Both the position numbers and the translations under genes were made by a program. DNA of 36,809 nt, taken from assembly GCA_021373185.1 (NCBI GenBank), contig JAJFTF010000009.1, forward strand, positions 1 to 36,809, written 5' to 3'. This DNA comes from Betaproteobacteria bacterium. GTDB lineage: Bacteria > Pseudomonadota > Gammaproteobacteria > Burkholderiales > Sulfuricellaceae. Positions 1 to 9,423 of this stretch are shown here, in pieces; within the stretch, counting starts at the first letter, position 1; every line of letters starts with the position of its first letter. The notes below the pieces were generated by a model. It did not search any database. It worked only from the letters and a program-made list of their open reading frames with translations, and was not told the origin of the DNA.

Positions 1-1
1 C

Positions 2-811
2 GGGTTCTGCTGGATTGCGCTGGGTTCGGAGGGGCGTTTCGAGCAGACGTTGAATACCGATCAGGATAACGGGATCATTTTTGCCACGCCGGCGGGGATG
101 TCGCCCGATCAGGTGCGGCAGCAGTTGTTGCCCGTGGCGCGACGCATCAATGAGGTGCTGGATGCCTGCGGTTTTCCGCTGTGCAAGGGCAATATCATGG
201 CGAGTAATCCGCAATGGTGTCTCTCGCTCGGCGAGTGGCGGGAATGCTTCGCAGGCTGGATCGACCAGGGCGACCCGGAAGCTTTGCTCAACGCGGCGAT
301 TTTCTTCGATTTTCGCCCATTGTTCGGCGCACAACACCTGGCAGGCGATTTGCGCCAATGGCTGGCAGGCAAAGCTGCCGCCAATCCACGCTTCCTGCAC
401 CAGATGGCGGCCAACGCCCTGCGCAACCGCCCCCCGCTCGGGCTGATCCGCGACTTCGTGGTCGGCGACGGCCACACCCTCGACCTCAAGCTCAACGGCA
501 TCACGCCGTTCGTCGATGCCGCACGGATCTACAGCCTGGCTGCCGGTAGCGTCCACACCCACACCACCCAGCGCCTGAGCGCCGCTACACTCAACATCCA
601 GAAGACGGAAACGGATGCCTGGATCGATGCCTTCCAGTTCATCCAGTTGCTGCGCCTGCGCATCCAGCACCAGCAGTGCGAGGCCGGCAGCGAACCCAGC
701 AACCGGATCGATCCCGACAGCCTCAACGACCTCGACCAGCGCATCCTGAAAGAAGCGTTCCGCCAGGCGCGAAAACTCCAGTCCCGGCTGGCCATGGATT
801 ACCAGTTATGA
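2..811 (+). CDS. DUF294-type putative nucleotidyltransferase, C-terminal part (5' truncated by window edge)
   Basis: The frame is open from the first bases of the window, so the true start lies upstream. The first visible residues read GSEGRFEQTLNTDQDN, the nucleotidyltransferase signature of the DUF294 family (GS then an acidic, metal-binding DQD-like stretch). A helical DUF294 C-terminal region follows to the stop at 809-811. Full-length relatives usually also carry N-terminal cyclic-nucleotide-binding and CBS domains; none can be seen here because the gene is cut. The family resembles the uridylyltransferase part of GlnD, but its substrate is not established. The TGA overlaps the ATG of the next gene (ATGA), so the two are probably translationally coupled. 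Family call is firm; function is inferred. Confidence 0.85.
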   Translation, partial: GFCWIALGSEGRFEQTLNTDQDNGIIFATPAGMSPDQVRQQLLPVARRINEVLDACGFPLCKGNIMASNPQWCLSLGEWRECFAGWIDQGDPEALLNAAIFFDFRPLFGAQHLAGDLRQWLAGKAAANPRFLHQMAANALRNRPPLGLIRDFVVGDGHTLDLKLNGITPFVDAARIYSLAAGSVHTHTTQRLSAATLNIQKTETDAWIDAFQFIQLLRLRIQHQQCEAGSEPSNRIDPDSLNDLDQRILKEAFRQARKLQSRLAMDYQL

Positions 812-1515
812 GCCTGTTCGCCCGCCTGCTTTTCCGTGCCACGCCCTCCTTGAGCGCGACAGAGAAAATGCGCCTTGACGCATGGCGCCGCCTGCCGGAA
901 TCGAACCGCTCGGCGGCCTGCGCTTCCTCGCGTTTCGTCGTGGCGGATGTGGAAACCACCGGACTGAATCTTTCCAGCGACAAGCTCATCGCCATCGGCG
1001 CGGTAGCCGTCGAGAACGGAAGGATCGACCTCGGCGACAGCTTCGAAATCATCCTGCAACAGCAATCTTCCAGCGACAAGGACAACATCCTGATCCACGG
1101 CATCGGCGGAACCGCCCAGACCGAAGGCATGCCGCCGGTCGAAGCGCTGCTGCAGTTCCTCGAGTTCCTCGGCAAAGACCCGCTGATCGCGTTTCATGTC
1201 ACTTTCGACCAAACCATGATCAAGGGCGCAATCAAACGTTATCTCGGCTTCGATTTCAAGCACCCCTGGCTGGATCTGGCTTACGTGATGCCCGGCCTGA
1301 ACCCGCCGCTCGCTCACCGCTTCCGTGCGCTGGACGACTGGACCAGCCATTTCGACATCCAGAATTACGCCCGCCACAACGCGCTGGCCGATGCGCTTTC
1401 CACCGCGCAACTCTACCTGGTCGCGCAGGAACAGGCCGGCCATAAAAACGTCGAAACCTATAAAGGTTTGCAGGCTCTGGAGAAAATTCAGCGCTGGGCC
1501 AGCGGCATCGCCTAG
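808..1515 (+). CDS. DnaQ-like 3'-5' exonuclease (DNA polymerase III epsilon-type)
   Basis: Protein of 235 residues with the DEDDh exonuclease fold. Exo I is VADVETTGL near residue 48, the middle Asp motif lies around AFHVTFD, and Exo III is HNALADA near residue 191, giving the His and Asp typical of DEDDh enzymes. I chose the ATG at 808 because it overlaps the stop of the DUF294 gene; the longer upstream frame only reads through that gene out of phase. A DUF294 gene followed by a DnaQ-like exonuclease is a pairing I recognise from other proteobacteria, which suggests a shared but unknown role. It lacks the length and C-terminal alpha-binding tail of true DnaQ, so it is more likely an accessory exonuclease than the replicative proofreader. 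Confidence 0.85.
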   Translation: MSLFARLLFRATPSLSATEKMRLDAWRRLPESNRSAACASSRFVVADVETTGLNLSSDKLIAIGAVAVENGRIDLGDSFEIILQQQSSSDKDNILIHGIGGTAQTEGMPPVEALLQFLEFLGKDPLIAFHVTFDQTMIKGAIKRYLGFDFKHPWLDLAYVMPGLNPPLAHRFRALDDWTSHFDIQNYARHNALADALSTAQLYLVAQEQAGHKNVETYKGLQALEKIQRWASGIA

Positions 1516-1602
1516 AAATGCCGCCAGTTTCCCTGGTCTGGCTTCGCACCGCCGCACCATGCCGGCCCGGAAAACCGTCGGCTCGTCTGGTATCATTGCA
1601 CC

Positions 1603-3456
1603 ATGCTCAATATCCAGAATCTGATCTACCTGCAAGGCGGCGTGCCGCTACTCCAGCAGGTGAATCTGCAAGCTTACGCCAACCAGCGCATCGGCCTGGT
1701 CGGCAAGAACGGCTGCGGCAAATCCACCCTGTTCCGGCTGATTCGCGGCGAAATCAAGCCGGACGGCGGCGAAATCTCGATGCAGGCCGGCAAGACCATC
1801 GCCTTCGTCGAACAGGAAATCGCCAACTCCCCGCAGCCCGCGCTGGAGTTCGTGCTCGACGGCGATGTCGAACTGCGCCGGCTGGAAAAAACGCTGGCGC
1901 AGGAAAACCACGATGCCGCCTGGTTCGATGCGCAGCACCGCTACGAAGCCATCGACGGCTACGCCGCCAAGGCGCGCGCCGCGCAACTGCTGAACGGGCT
2001 GGGCTTCGCCAACGACACCCTGGAGCGCCCGGTAACCAGTTTCTCCGGCGGCTGGCGGATGCGCCTGAACCTCGCCCGCGCGCTGATGCACCGCGCCGAC
2101 CTGTTGCTGCTCGATGAACCGACCAACCACCTCGACCTCGAAGCGATCCTCTGGCTCGAGCAATATCTGGCGCGCTATCCCGGCAGCCTGATCCTGGTCT
2201 CGCACGACCGCGAATTCCTCAACGCCTGCGTCAACCGCATCGCCCATGTCCACGACGGCGTGATCGACAGCTACGCCGGCGACTACGACGACTTCGAGCG
2301 TACCCGCGCCGAAAAAATCACCCAGCAAAACCAGGCGTTCCAGCAACAGCAGGCCAAGATCGCGCATCTGGAAGATTTCGTGCGCCGCTTCAGCGCCAAG
2401 GCGACCAAGGCCAAGCAGGCGCAAAGCCGCGTCAAGGCGCTGGAGCGGCTGACGCGCATTGCCCCGGCGCATGTCGCCGACGGCCATTTCGACCTGGAGA
2501 TCGAAGCGCCGGAGCGCAGCCCGGACCTGCTGTTGCGCGCCGACGAAATGTCCTTCGCTTACGGCGAAAAAACGCTGTTCCAGAATGTCAGCCTGACCTT
2601 GCGGGCAGGCGCGCGCATCGCCCTGCTCGGGCCGAACGGCGCGGGCAAATCGACCCTGATCAAACTGCTGGTGGGCGAGCTTCAGCCCACTTCGGGCAAG
2701 CTGGAAATCACCCCCGACATCCGCATCGGCTACTTCGCCCAGCATCAACTGGAAAACCTCGACAGCGCGGCGACGCCGCTGCAACACATGGAGCGGCTCG
2801 CGCCCAAGGAAACCACGCTGACCTTACGCACTTTCCTTGGCCGCTTCGGCTTGGCCGGCAACAGCGAAGACCGCCCGGTGGCAAGTTTTTCCGGCGGCGA
2901 AAAAAGCCGCTTGGCGCTGGCCCTGCTGGCCTGGCAAAAACCGCATCTGCTGCTGCTCGATGAGCCGACCAACCATCTCGACCTGGACATGCGCGACGCC
3001 CTCACTCTGGCGCTGGAGGAATACGCCGGCGCGGTGGTGCTGGTATCCCACGACCGCAGCCTGATCCGCGCCGTAGCCGACGAGTTGTGGCTGGTTGCAG
3101 ACGGCGAAGCCAAGCTGTTTGACGGCGACCTGGAAGACTACAAAAGCTGGATCGAGGCCCGCCGCCCGCGCGAGGCCGCTGCAGCACAAACCGAGAAGCC
3201 GCGCGCGGAGACCGCCGCCAGGCCGAAGAAGAAAGCATTGCTGTCGAAGCAGTCCAAACTCGAAGCCGAGCTTGAAAAAACCCAGGCGGAACTGGCCGAG
3301 ATCAACCGCCAGCTTGCCGACCCGGCGACTTACGCCAGCCAGTCCGGCGATGAAATCGGCAACCTGAACGCGCGCCGCGAAAGTCTGGAGACCAGGGAAG
3401 CCGAGCTGGAAGAAAGCTGGCTGGAACTGGAAATGGCGCTGGAAGAAGCGGTGTAA
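1603..3456 (+). CDS. yheS: ABC-F family ATPase YheS
   Basis: Soluble ABC-F protein of 617 residues with two nucleotide-binding domains and no membrane segments. Domain 1 has Walker A GKNGCGKST (34-42), signature SFSGG (146-150) and Walker B LLLLDEPTNHLDL (167-179). Domain 2 has GPNGAGKST (343-351), SFSGGEKS (428-435) and LLLLDEPTNHLDL (449-461). The linker between them (about 230-285) is rich in Lys/Arg and Gln, as in ribosome-binding ABC-F proteins, and the C-terminus from about 540 is a charged coiled coil. Sequence and length (E. coli YheS is 637) match the YheS branch rather than EttA or Uup. Family members bind the ribosomal E site and ease stalled translation. The gene stands alone with 87 nt upstream. 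Confidence 0.92.
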   Translation: MLNIQNLIYLQGGVPLLQQVNLQAYANQRIGLVGKNGCGKSTLFRLIRGEIKPDGGEISMQAGKTIAFVEQEIANSPQPALEFVLDGDVELRRLEKTLAQENHDAAWFDAQHRYEAIDGYAAKARAAQLLNGLGFANDTLERPVTSFSGGWRMRLNLARALMHRADLLLLDEPTNHLDLEAILWLEQYLARYPGSLILVSHDREFLNACVNRIAHVHDGVIDSYAGDYDDFERTRAEKITQQNQAFQQQQAKIAHLEDFVRRFSAKATKAKQAQSRVKALERLTRIAPAHVADGHFDLEIEAPERSPDLLLRADEMSFAYGEKTLFQNVSLTLRAGARIALLGPNGAGKSTLIKLLVGELQPTSGKLEITPDIRIGYFAQHQLENLDSAATPLQHMERLAPKETTLTLRTFLGRFGLAGNSEDRPVASFSGGEKSRLALALLAWQKPHLLLLDEPTNHLDLDMRDALTLALEEYAGAVVLVSHDRSLIRAVADELWLVADGEAKLFDGDLEDYKSWIEARRPREAAAAQTEKPRAETAARPKKKALLSKQSKLEAELEKTQAELAEINRQLADPATYASQSGDEIGNLNARRESLETREAELEESWLELEMALEEAV

Positions 3457-3567
3457 CAAACACCCGATTGGCCCGGCAACCCGGCAGAAATAAAAAATGC
3501 CGGTGTGAAACCTTCTCTATGAGGGAAGAGAAACCGAAGGAAACTCAATTTTCTAACTGCCAAATTC

Positions 3568-5127
3568 ATGCTATTACTCGAAATTATTCTCATGTTGCTG
3601 TTGTGTGCCGTTGCGTTGGGCTGGGTCGCCCGGCACTTTAAATTTCCTTATCCCATCGCGCTCGTGGTGGGTGGCGCCGCACTCAGCTTTATACCGAATT
3701 TGCCGCAACTCCCGTTCGATCCCCAGTTGATTCTGGTTCTGGTGCTACCGCCAATTCTTTACCAGGCTTCCTTGCTGACCTCCTGGAATGACTTCAAGGT
3801 GAATATCCGCCCGATCGGCCTTCTTGCCATCGGCCTGGTGGTCGCAACCACGCTCGCGGTGGGCGCTGCGCTGAAGCTGGTTGTACCCGAGGTTCCATGG
3901 GCGGTGGCGTTCGTGCTGGGCGCAATCGTTTCACCCCCGGACGCGGTGGCGGCAACAGCCATCCTGTCGCGGCTGAATATCCCACGGCGGATCGTCACCG
4001 TGCTCGAAGGCGAGAGTCTGGTCAACGACGCTTCCGGCCTGGTGCTCTACAAGTTTGCGGTCGCCGCCGTATTGACGGGAACTTTTTCTCTCGCCGACGC
4101 CAGCCTCCAGTTTGTAGGCGTGTCCCTGGGAGGCATTGCCGCCGGCATCGGCATCGCCTTTGCCTTCATCGCGATTCATCGGCGTCTGGGCGACCCCTTT
4201 ATCGAGGTGTTAACCTCGCTGACCATTCCATACACCGTCTACATCATCGCCGAATCCTTGCATGTGTCTGGCGTGCTTGCCGTGGTTGCAGCAGGACTCG
4301 TGCGCGGGCGCTACACGCCGGGACTCGTATCTGCCGAGATGCGCATCCTCGCGCGCTCAGTCTGGAACATCCTCGTTTTCATGCTCAACAGCCTGATTTT
4401 CATGCTGATCGGCATAAAGATGTCGGACGTGCTGGAAAAGCTGGGCATGTATTCGGTTACCAACCTGATCGTCTGGGGACTGTTCATCAGCGCGGTAGCG
4501 ATCATCGTTCGTTTCGCCTGGGTCTACCCCGCCACTTACCTGCCCAGGCTGCTAAGCAAAAAAGAGCGCGAAAGCATGCCCCCGCCGCCCAGGCGGGAAC
4601 TGTTCGTCATCAGTTGGTGCGGGATGCGCGGCATCGTTTCCCTTGCGGCGGCCCTGGCGCTCCCGGTTACGCTCCCCAACGGCGAGGCGTTTCCTCACCG
4701 CGACCTAGTGGTGTTTCTCACCTTTTTCGTCATCGCGATGACTCTTGTGGGGCAAGGGCTGACGCTTCCTTCATTTATCCGGCGACTCAAGGTCGGCTCG
4801 GACTGGAGCATCCACAAGGAACAGCAGCGCGTGCGGGCGACCATGAGCGCCGTTGCCATCGCGGCCATTGACGACATCATGCGCAACGAGAACGCGCCGG
4901 CGGAGTGGGCCGAACAACTGCGAGCCGAGATTACCGACCGGATCGAGCTTGTCGCCTCAGGGGGCCAGGGCCTGACTCCCAAGGCTGAACTACTGGCCCG
5001 TTTGCGCCGTGCGGCCATTACCGCCGAACGCGGGGAGTTGATCCGGCTATGGCACGCGAATGAGATCAGCGACGAGGTGATGCATCATATCGAGGAAATA
5101 CTGGATTACCAGGAAGCGCAAACCTAG
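3568..5127 (+). CDS. CPA1-family Na+/H+ antiporter
   Basis: Inner-membrane protein of 519 residues with about 12 hydrophobic segments in the first ~400 residues and a charged cytoplasmic tail of ~120. Diagnostic CPA1 motifs are visible: SPPDAVAA near 122 and EGESLVNDASGLV near 146, which hold the Asp residues that bind the cation, plus WCGMRGIVSLAAALALP near 350. It exchanges Na+ (or K+) for protons in pH and salt homeostasis, and resembles E. coli YjcE. The ATG at 3568 is preceded by only a weak purine stretch (GAAGGAAA about 30 nt upstream); an alternative ATG lies at 3592. The gene is convergent with the dehydrogenase on the other strand, 70 nt away. Cation specificity cannot be read from sequence. 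Confidence 0.9.
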   Translation: MLLLEIILMLLLCAVALGWVARHFKFPYPIALVVGGAALSFIPNLPQLPFDPQLILVLVLPPILYQASLLTSWNDFKVNIRPIGLLAIGLVVATTLAVGAALKLVVPEVPWAVAFVLGAIVSPPDAVAATAILSRLNIPRRIVTVLEGESLVNDASGLVLYKFAVAAVLTGTFSLADASLQFVGVSLGGIAAGIGIAFAFIAIHRRLGDPFIEVLTSLTIPYTVYIIAESLHVSGVLAVVAAGLVRGRYTPGLVSAEMRILARSVWNILVFMLNSLIFMLIGIKMSDVLEKLGMYSVTNLIVWGLFISAVAIIVRFAWVYPATYLPRLLSKKERESMPPPPRRELFVISWCGMRGIVSLAAALALPVTLPNGEAFPHRDLVVFLTFFVIAMTLVGQGLTLPSFIRRLKVGSDWSIHKEQQRVRATMSAVAIAAIDDIMRNENAPAEWAEQLRAEITDRIELVASGGQGLTPKAELLARLRRAAITAERGELIRLWHANEISDEVMHHIEEILDYQEAQT

Positions 5128-5197
5128 CGCTCAAAATGCCGCTTTCTGAACTTTAGCGGATTTGCCGCAATCCAGAGATCCCAAACCCATCGGGATA

Positions 5198-6145
5198 TCA
5201 AGCAACCCGGTTTTGCGGCGCGCCGCGCACGAATGCTTCGATGTTGTCGATCAACTGGTCGGCCAGTATCTGCATCGCTTCGCGGCTCGCCCACGCGACG
5301 TGCGGGGTGATGAGCAGATTCGGCAAATCGAATCCCAGCAGCGGATTGCCATCGCGCGGCGGCTCCACCGACAGCACGTCGCAGCCAGCTCCGGCAATGC
5401 GCCCTTCACGCAGCGCATCGACCAGCGCCGTTTCATCCACCACGCCGCCGCGCGCGGCGTTGATGAGCAAGGCGGAGGGTTTCATCCGCTGGAACTCTGC
5501 CGCGCCGATCAGGTTGCGGGTCGCATCCGTCAGCGGCACATGCAGGGTGAGCACATCGCTTTGCGCCAGCACCTGCTCGAATGGCGCAAAGCCGGGGCGG
5601 ATTGCTGTCGCGCCCTTGTGCTCGGCGAACAACACGGTCATGCCGAAGGCTCGCGCCATGGCAGCCACCGCTTCTCCCAGTACACCATGGCCGACAATGC
5701 CCAGCGTGCTGCCGTGAATGTCGCGAACCGGATGGCTGAACAGACAGAACTGGTCGGATTGCTGCCACTTGCCTTGCTGCAAATCGGCGCGATAGGCCAG
5801 CAGGTTGCGGCGCAGCGCCAGGATCATCATGAACACATGCTCCGGCACCGCATGCACGGCGTAGTTGCGGATATTGCACACCGCCACGCCATGCTCGCGA
5901 CACCAGTCCACGTCGATGTTGTTGACGCCGGTCGCGGCTTCGGCGATCAATCTGAGGTGAGGCAACCGCGCCAGCGTCTCGGCGCGCAGCGCTACCTTGT
6001 TGACGATGGCGACGGTCGCGTCGGCCAGCCGCTCGACCACTTCGTCGGGCGCGGTGGTGGCATGCTCCTGCCATTGGTGCGGGAAATCCGGGCGACGGAC
6101 ATTCGCTTCCAGCGTGGCGCGATCCAGGAAAACGATTTTTTCCAT
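5198..6145 (-). CDS. D-2-hydroxyacid dehydrogenase (glycerate dehydrogenase-like)
   Basis: NAD-dependent dehydrogenase of 315 residues. The Rossmann motif is GHGVLG (152-157), and an acidic residue after the second strand (FAEHK) favours NAD(H) over NADP(H). The catalytic triad is visible: Arg232 in NAARGGVVDE, Glu261 in VLSVEPP and His282 in ITPHVAWAS. This class reduces or oxidises 2-keto/2-hydroxy acids; the closest resemblance is to glycerate/hydroxypyruvate reductase (HprA), but substrates in this family are hard to assign from sequence alone. It lies 142 nt downstream of the MFS gene on the same strand. That gap holds a long inverted repeat (6177-6277) in the transcript's path, so the two may not be strongly co-expressed. 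Confidence 0.88.
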   Translation of the reverse strand: MEKIVFLDRATLEANVRRPDFPHQWQEHATTAPDEVVERLADATVAIVNKVALRAETLARLPHLRLIAEAATGVNNIDVDWCREHGVAVCNIRNYAVHAVPEHVFMMILALRRNLLAYRADLQQGKWQQSDQFCLFSHPVRDIHGSTLGIVGHGVLGEAVAAMARAFGMTVLFAEHKGATAIRPGFAPFEQVLAQSDVLTLHVPLTDATRNLIGAAEFQRMKPSALLINAARGGVVDETALVDALREGRIAGAGCDVLSVEPPRDGNPLLGFDLPNLLITPHVAWASREAMQILADQLIDNIEAFVRGAPQNRVA

Positions 6146-6176
6146 ATATCAGCAGTTGTGAATAAAACCTAAATAC

Positions 6177-6277
6177 CCACCGCAAAGGCGCGAAGGCGCA
6201 AAGAGCATATAAAGAAAATACATAAAACAAGGGCGGTTCTATTGTATTTCTTTTGCGCCTTCGCGCCTTTGCGGTGG
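6177..6277. repeat. Intergenic inverted repeat, CGCAAAGGCGCG family
   Basis: Two 26-nt arms (6177-6202 and 6252-6277) are exact reverse complements and surround a 49-nt A/T-rich centre. The arms are built from near-tandem units (GCAAAGGCGC, GAAGGCGCAAA). It lies between the MFS gene and the dehydrogenase gene, starting 31 nt upstream of the latter's ATG. As RNA it would form a very stable hairpin. Repeats of this type are widely dispersed in proteobacterial genomes; no T-tract follows, so it is not an obvious terminator. Confidence 0.9.
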
Positions 6278-6287
6278 ATTTTGAATC

Positions 6288-7586
6288 TCAATCCAGGTAA
6301 ACGTAACGACAGTAAGTTTCGCGAATGAACAGCGTCGCCACCAGCCCCATCGCGGCGAATGCCAGCATCGCGCCGAGCCCGGCCTGATAATCGGCCAGAA
6401 CGTGCGCGGCGCTTGCCGGATGAGCGCTTGCGGCGCGGTCGATCATCCAGCCGGCCAGCGGCTGCAACAAGCCGGTGCCGAGAAACGCGCCGGTATTCAC
6501 CACGCTGGTGGCCATGCCGGAAAGCGCGTGGCGGTTCACTTCCTTGGCGCACGCCCAAGTCAGGGTGAAGCCCGAAGCGCCCAGCCCCATCGCCAGGAAC
6601 AGCACATAACCCATGGCCGGTGACAGGCGCCCGCCGAACAGCAGGAGCAGCCAGCACAGGCAATACAGCAGCGCGGCAACCACGATCACCGGCTTGCGCC
6701 GCCGGAGGCGATCCGACAAGGTGCCGACGAAAAATGCACCGAGCGCGAAACCCGCCAGCAGCAGGGAAGTGTGGGCAGTGGCGGCAGCCCGATCCATGCC
6801 GTAAACGTCCTGCAGGAACGGCACCGCCCACAGCCCGCCGAACGCGAAAAACGAACCCGACATCCCCAGATTGACCCACAGGCCGGGCCAGGTTGCGCGG
6901 TTCTTCGCCACGACCAGCAGGCCGTCGAACCAGTGGCCGTCGTGGGGCGGATGCGCCTCCTTGCCATCGAGTTCGCGCATGGTCGGCAGGCCGGCCTTGC
7001 CGGGATGATCGCGCACCACCACCCAACCGAGCACGGCGACCAGCAGGGAAAGAACGCCCACCAGCACGAACACCGTGCGCCAGGAAACGAACGCCAGAGC
7101 CCAAGCCAGCGGCGCCGCTGCCAGCAGCGCGCCGATATTGCCGAGCAGGATCGACAGGCCGGTGAGGGTGCCGAAATGGCGCTCATGAAACCAGACGGCG
7201 TTGAGCTTGAGCAGGGAAATGAACGTGACCGACACCCCCAGCCCGACCAGCAAACGCCCCACCGCCGCCAGCACCAGACTGTCTGCCAGACCGAACAGAA
7301 TTGAGCCGGCGCCCGCCACCAGCCCGCCGATCGCCAGAATCCGGCGCGGCCCGAGCGTATCCACCAGCACCCCGGTGGGGATCTGCATCACCGCGTAAAT
7401 GTAGAAATAAGTGGCGGCCAACGCGCCCAGTTCCGCACCGCTCGCCTGGAAAGCCAGTTGCAGGTCGGCGGCGATGGCGGCGGGTGCGAAGCGATGGAAA
7501 AAAGACAGGATATAGGCCAACGCCACCAAGGTAAAAGTCGCCCAGCGCAGGCGAGAATAGTGGGCTTGCCGAGCGGGAGTGAGCAT
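6288..7586 (-). CDS. MFS transporter
   Basis: Major facilitator superfamily protein of 432 residues with 12 predicted transmembrane segments in two bundles. The loop between segments 2 and 3 carries the MFS signature (LVDTLGPRR near 73), and the corresponding loop of the second half carries GTLSDRLRRR. The charged central loop (about residues 190-215) is His-rich (HPPHDGHW). Substrate cannot be inferred; it resembles anion/organic-acid or sugar-phosphate type MFS proteins only in a general way. The start is 5 nt downstream of the stop of the 112-residue gene, so it may be transcribed with the end of the restriction operon. I see no good Shine-Dalgarno before it. Confidence 0.88.
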   Translation of the reverse strand: MLTPARQAHYSRLRWATFTLVALAYILSFFHRFAPAAIAADLQLAFQASGAELGALAATYFYIYAVMQIPTGVLVDTLGPRRILAIGGLVAGAGSILFGLADSLVLAAVGRLLVGLGVSVTFISLLKLNAVWFHERHFGTLTGLSILLGNIGALLAAAPLAWALAFVSWRTVFVLVGVLSLLVAVLGWVVVRDHPGKAGLPTMRELDGKEAHPPHDGHWFDGLLVVAKNRATWPGLWVNLGMSGSFFAFGGLWAVPFLQDVYGMDRAAATAHTSLLLAGFALGAFFVGTLSDRLRRRKPVIVVAALLYCLCWLLLLFGGRLSPAMGYVLFLAMGLGASGFTLTWACAKEVNRHALSGMATSVVNTGAFLGTGLLQPLAGWMIDRAASAHPASAAHVLADYQAGLGAMLAFAAMGLVATLFIRETYCRYVYLD

Positions 7587-7591
7587 GGACG

Positions 7592-7930
7592 CTAGTCTGC
7601 GGACAGCGCGTCCAGGAAATCCTGTCGCCCACGCTCCAGCGCATCGGTATTATCCGCGCGTTTATCCACCGACACTTCACTTCGCTCCAGCACCTCGCGG
7701 CAGCGCGCATGGTAAACCTCGAACGCCGCCAGCACCGTGTTCGCCCGCACCAGCCGCTCCTTCACCGCCTTGGGCTTCTGCTCGGCGCCATCCAGCGGCT
7801 TGACCAGCGCGGAGCGCGCCATGAATTTGGTGCCGCCGTCTTCCCGGCAAGCCAACACCGGACTGGTCTTGACGTAGGCCGCACCGTCCAGTTCGAAGCG
7901 CTGACCGATGGATAAATCGTGGAATTTCAT
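7592..7930 (-). CDS. Conserved small protein downstream of hsdM, function unknown
   Basis: Protein of 112 residues, soluble and highly charged. The N-terminal ~45 residues (MKFHDLSIGQRFELDG then Tyr-Val-Lys) read like a small beta-rich module such as is found in short phage-like or accessory proteins that begin 'KF.DL..G..F...G'. The second half is a Lys/Arg/Glu-rich helix. It starts 15 nt after the hsdM stop and ends 5 nt before the MFS start, so it is the last gene of the restriction operon by spacing. I do not recognise a family with a known function. Its place suggests an accessory role in, or simple hitch-hiking with, the restriction system. Confidence 0.7.
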   Translation of the reverse strand: MKFHDLSIGQRFELDGAAYVKTSPVLACREDGGTKFMARSALVKPLDGAEQKPKAVKERLVRANTVLAAFEVYHARCREVLERSEVSVDKRADNTDALERGRQDFLDALSAD

Positions 7931-7945
7931 TGTTGTTATCTCAAG

Positions 7946-9421
7946 TTAAAGCGCAGCCGCAATTTCCCTGAAGCTGTTCAATCCCGCCTCAAGGTTGTCG
8001 ATAATTTCCAGCGCCAGAACATCCGGTTCGGGCAGGTTATCCAGGTCGGCAAGGCTCTTGTCCTTGAGCCAGAAAATATCCAGACTGGTCTTGTCGCGCG
8101 CGACAATTTGTTCATAACTGAATTTACGCCAGCGGCCTTCCGGGCTGGCGGCTTCGCTCCAGCTTTCCTTGCGTTCATGGCGGTTAAGCGGATTGTAGCA
8201 AGAGATAAACTCCTGCAAGTCTTCGAAGCGCAGCGGCTTCTTTTTCAGCGTATGGTGGATATTGGTACGGTAATCGTAGAACCACACCGCTTTCGTCCAC
8301 GGCTCCTTGCTGGCGGCATGGTTGTCGAAAAACAGCACGTTCGCCTTTACGCCGTTGGCGTAAAAAATGCCGGTGGGCAAACGCAGGATGGTGTGCAGCT
8401 CGGTGGTTTCCAGCAGCTTCTTGCGCACCGTTTCGCCCGCGCCGCCCTCGAACAGCACATTGTCCGGCACCACCACCGCCGCACGACCAGTGGTCTTCAG
8501 CATGGTACGGATGTGCTGCACGAAGTTGAGCTGCTTGTTGGCAGTAGTCGCCCAGAAGTCCTGGCGGTTGTAGGTCAGGTCGTCCTTTTCCTGCTCGCCC
8601 TCCTCGTTGGTGAAGCTCATCGCGCTCTTCTTGCCGAACGGCGGGTTCGCCAGCACGTAGTCGTAGCGCTTGCCGGAGTCGGCCACCAGCGCATCGTTGG
8701 GCGACACCATACTGTCGCCGTCGATCTCGCCGATGTTGTGCAGGAACATATTCATCAAGGCCAGGCGGCGTGTGCCCGCCACGATCTCGTTGCCGTTAAA
8801 GGTTTCGTGCTTGAGAAACGCTTTCTGCGTCTTGTCCATCCGGTGCGCCGCCACCAGAAAATCGTAAGCCGCCAGAAAGAAGCCTCCCGTGCCGCAAGCC
8901 GGATCGGCGATAGTCTTGCCCGGCTCCGGTCGCACGCACTCCACCATCGCGCGGATCAGGGCGCGCGGCGTGAAATACTGTCCCGCGCCGGACTTGGTGT
9001 CCTCGGCATTACGTTCCAGCAAGCCCTCGTAGATGTCGCCCTTCACATCCGCGCCCATCGTCACCCACTCGGTTTCGTTCACCATGTCGATCAGGCGATA
9101 CAGCTTGGCCGGATCCTGAATCTTGTTCTGCGCCTTGGTGAAAATCTGCCCCAGCATGCCCGGCTTGTTGCCCAGCTCCAGTAACAGTGTCACGTAATGC
9201 ACTTCCAGCTCCGCGCCGCGTCTAGCCCTGAGGCTCTGCCAGTTGTACGCGGCGGGGATGCCCACCTTGCGGTTATACGGCGGCTGGCTGTACTCATCGG
9301 CCATTTTCAGGAAGATCAGATAGGTGAGTTGCTCCAGATAATCGCCATAGCTCACCCCGTCGTCGCGCAACGTGGTGCAGAAACTCCAGACTTTGGAAAC
9401 GATAGATGCGGTTGCGTTCAT
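7946..9421 (-). CDS. hsdM: Type I restriction-modification methyltransferase subunit HsdM
   Basis: N6-adenine DNA methyltransferase subunit of 491 residues, normal for the family. The N-terminal HsdM helical domain (about 5-130) is followed by the methylase domain. AdoMet-binding motif I is DPACGTGGF (173-181) and catalytic motif IV is NPPFG (259-263). With two HsdM and one HsdS it forms the modification enzyme that methylates adenine in a split recognition site; with HsdR it cuts unmodified DNA. Its ATG is 2 nt downstream of the BRO-like gene stop, so translation is probably coupled. All key residues look intact. Confidence 0.95.
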   Translation of the reverse strand: MNATASIVSKVWSFCTTLRDDGVSYGDYLEQLTYLIFLKMADEYSQPPYNRKVGIPAAYNWQSLRARRGAELEVHYVTLLLELGNKPGMLGQIFTKAQNKIQDPAKLYRLIDMVNETEWVTMGADVKGDIYEGLLERNAEDTKSGAGQYFTPRALIRAMVECVRPEPGKTIADPACGTGGFFLAAYDFLVAAHRMDKTQKAFLKHETFNGNEIVAGTRRLALMNMFLHNIGEIDGDSMVSPNDALVADSGKRYDYVLANPPFGKKSAMSFTNEEGEQEKDDLTYNRQDFWATTANKQLNFVQHIRTMLKTTGRAAVVVPDNVLFEGGAGETVRKKLLETTELHTILRLPTGIFYANGVKANVLFFDNHAASKEPWTKAVWFYDYRTNIHHTLKKKPLRFEDLQEFISCYNPLNRHERKESWSEAASPEGRWRKFSYEQIVARDKTSLDIFWLKDKSLADLDNLPEPDVLALEIIDNLEAGLNSFREIAAAL

Positions 9422-9423
9422 GC

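Noticed and set aside
3476..3510. Terminator after yheS (CCGGCA ... TGCCGG)
   Set aside because: Six-base stem with a long loop and no T-tract after it; too weak to call.
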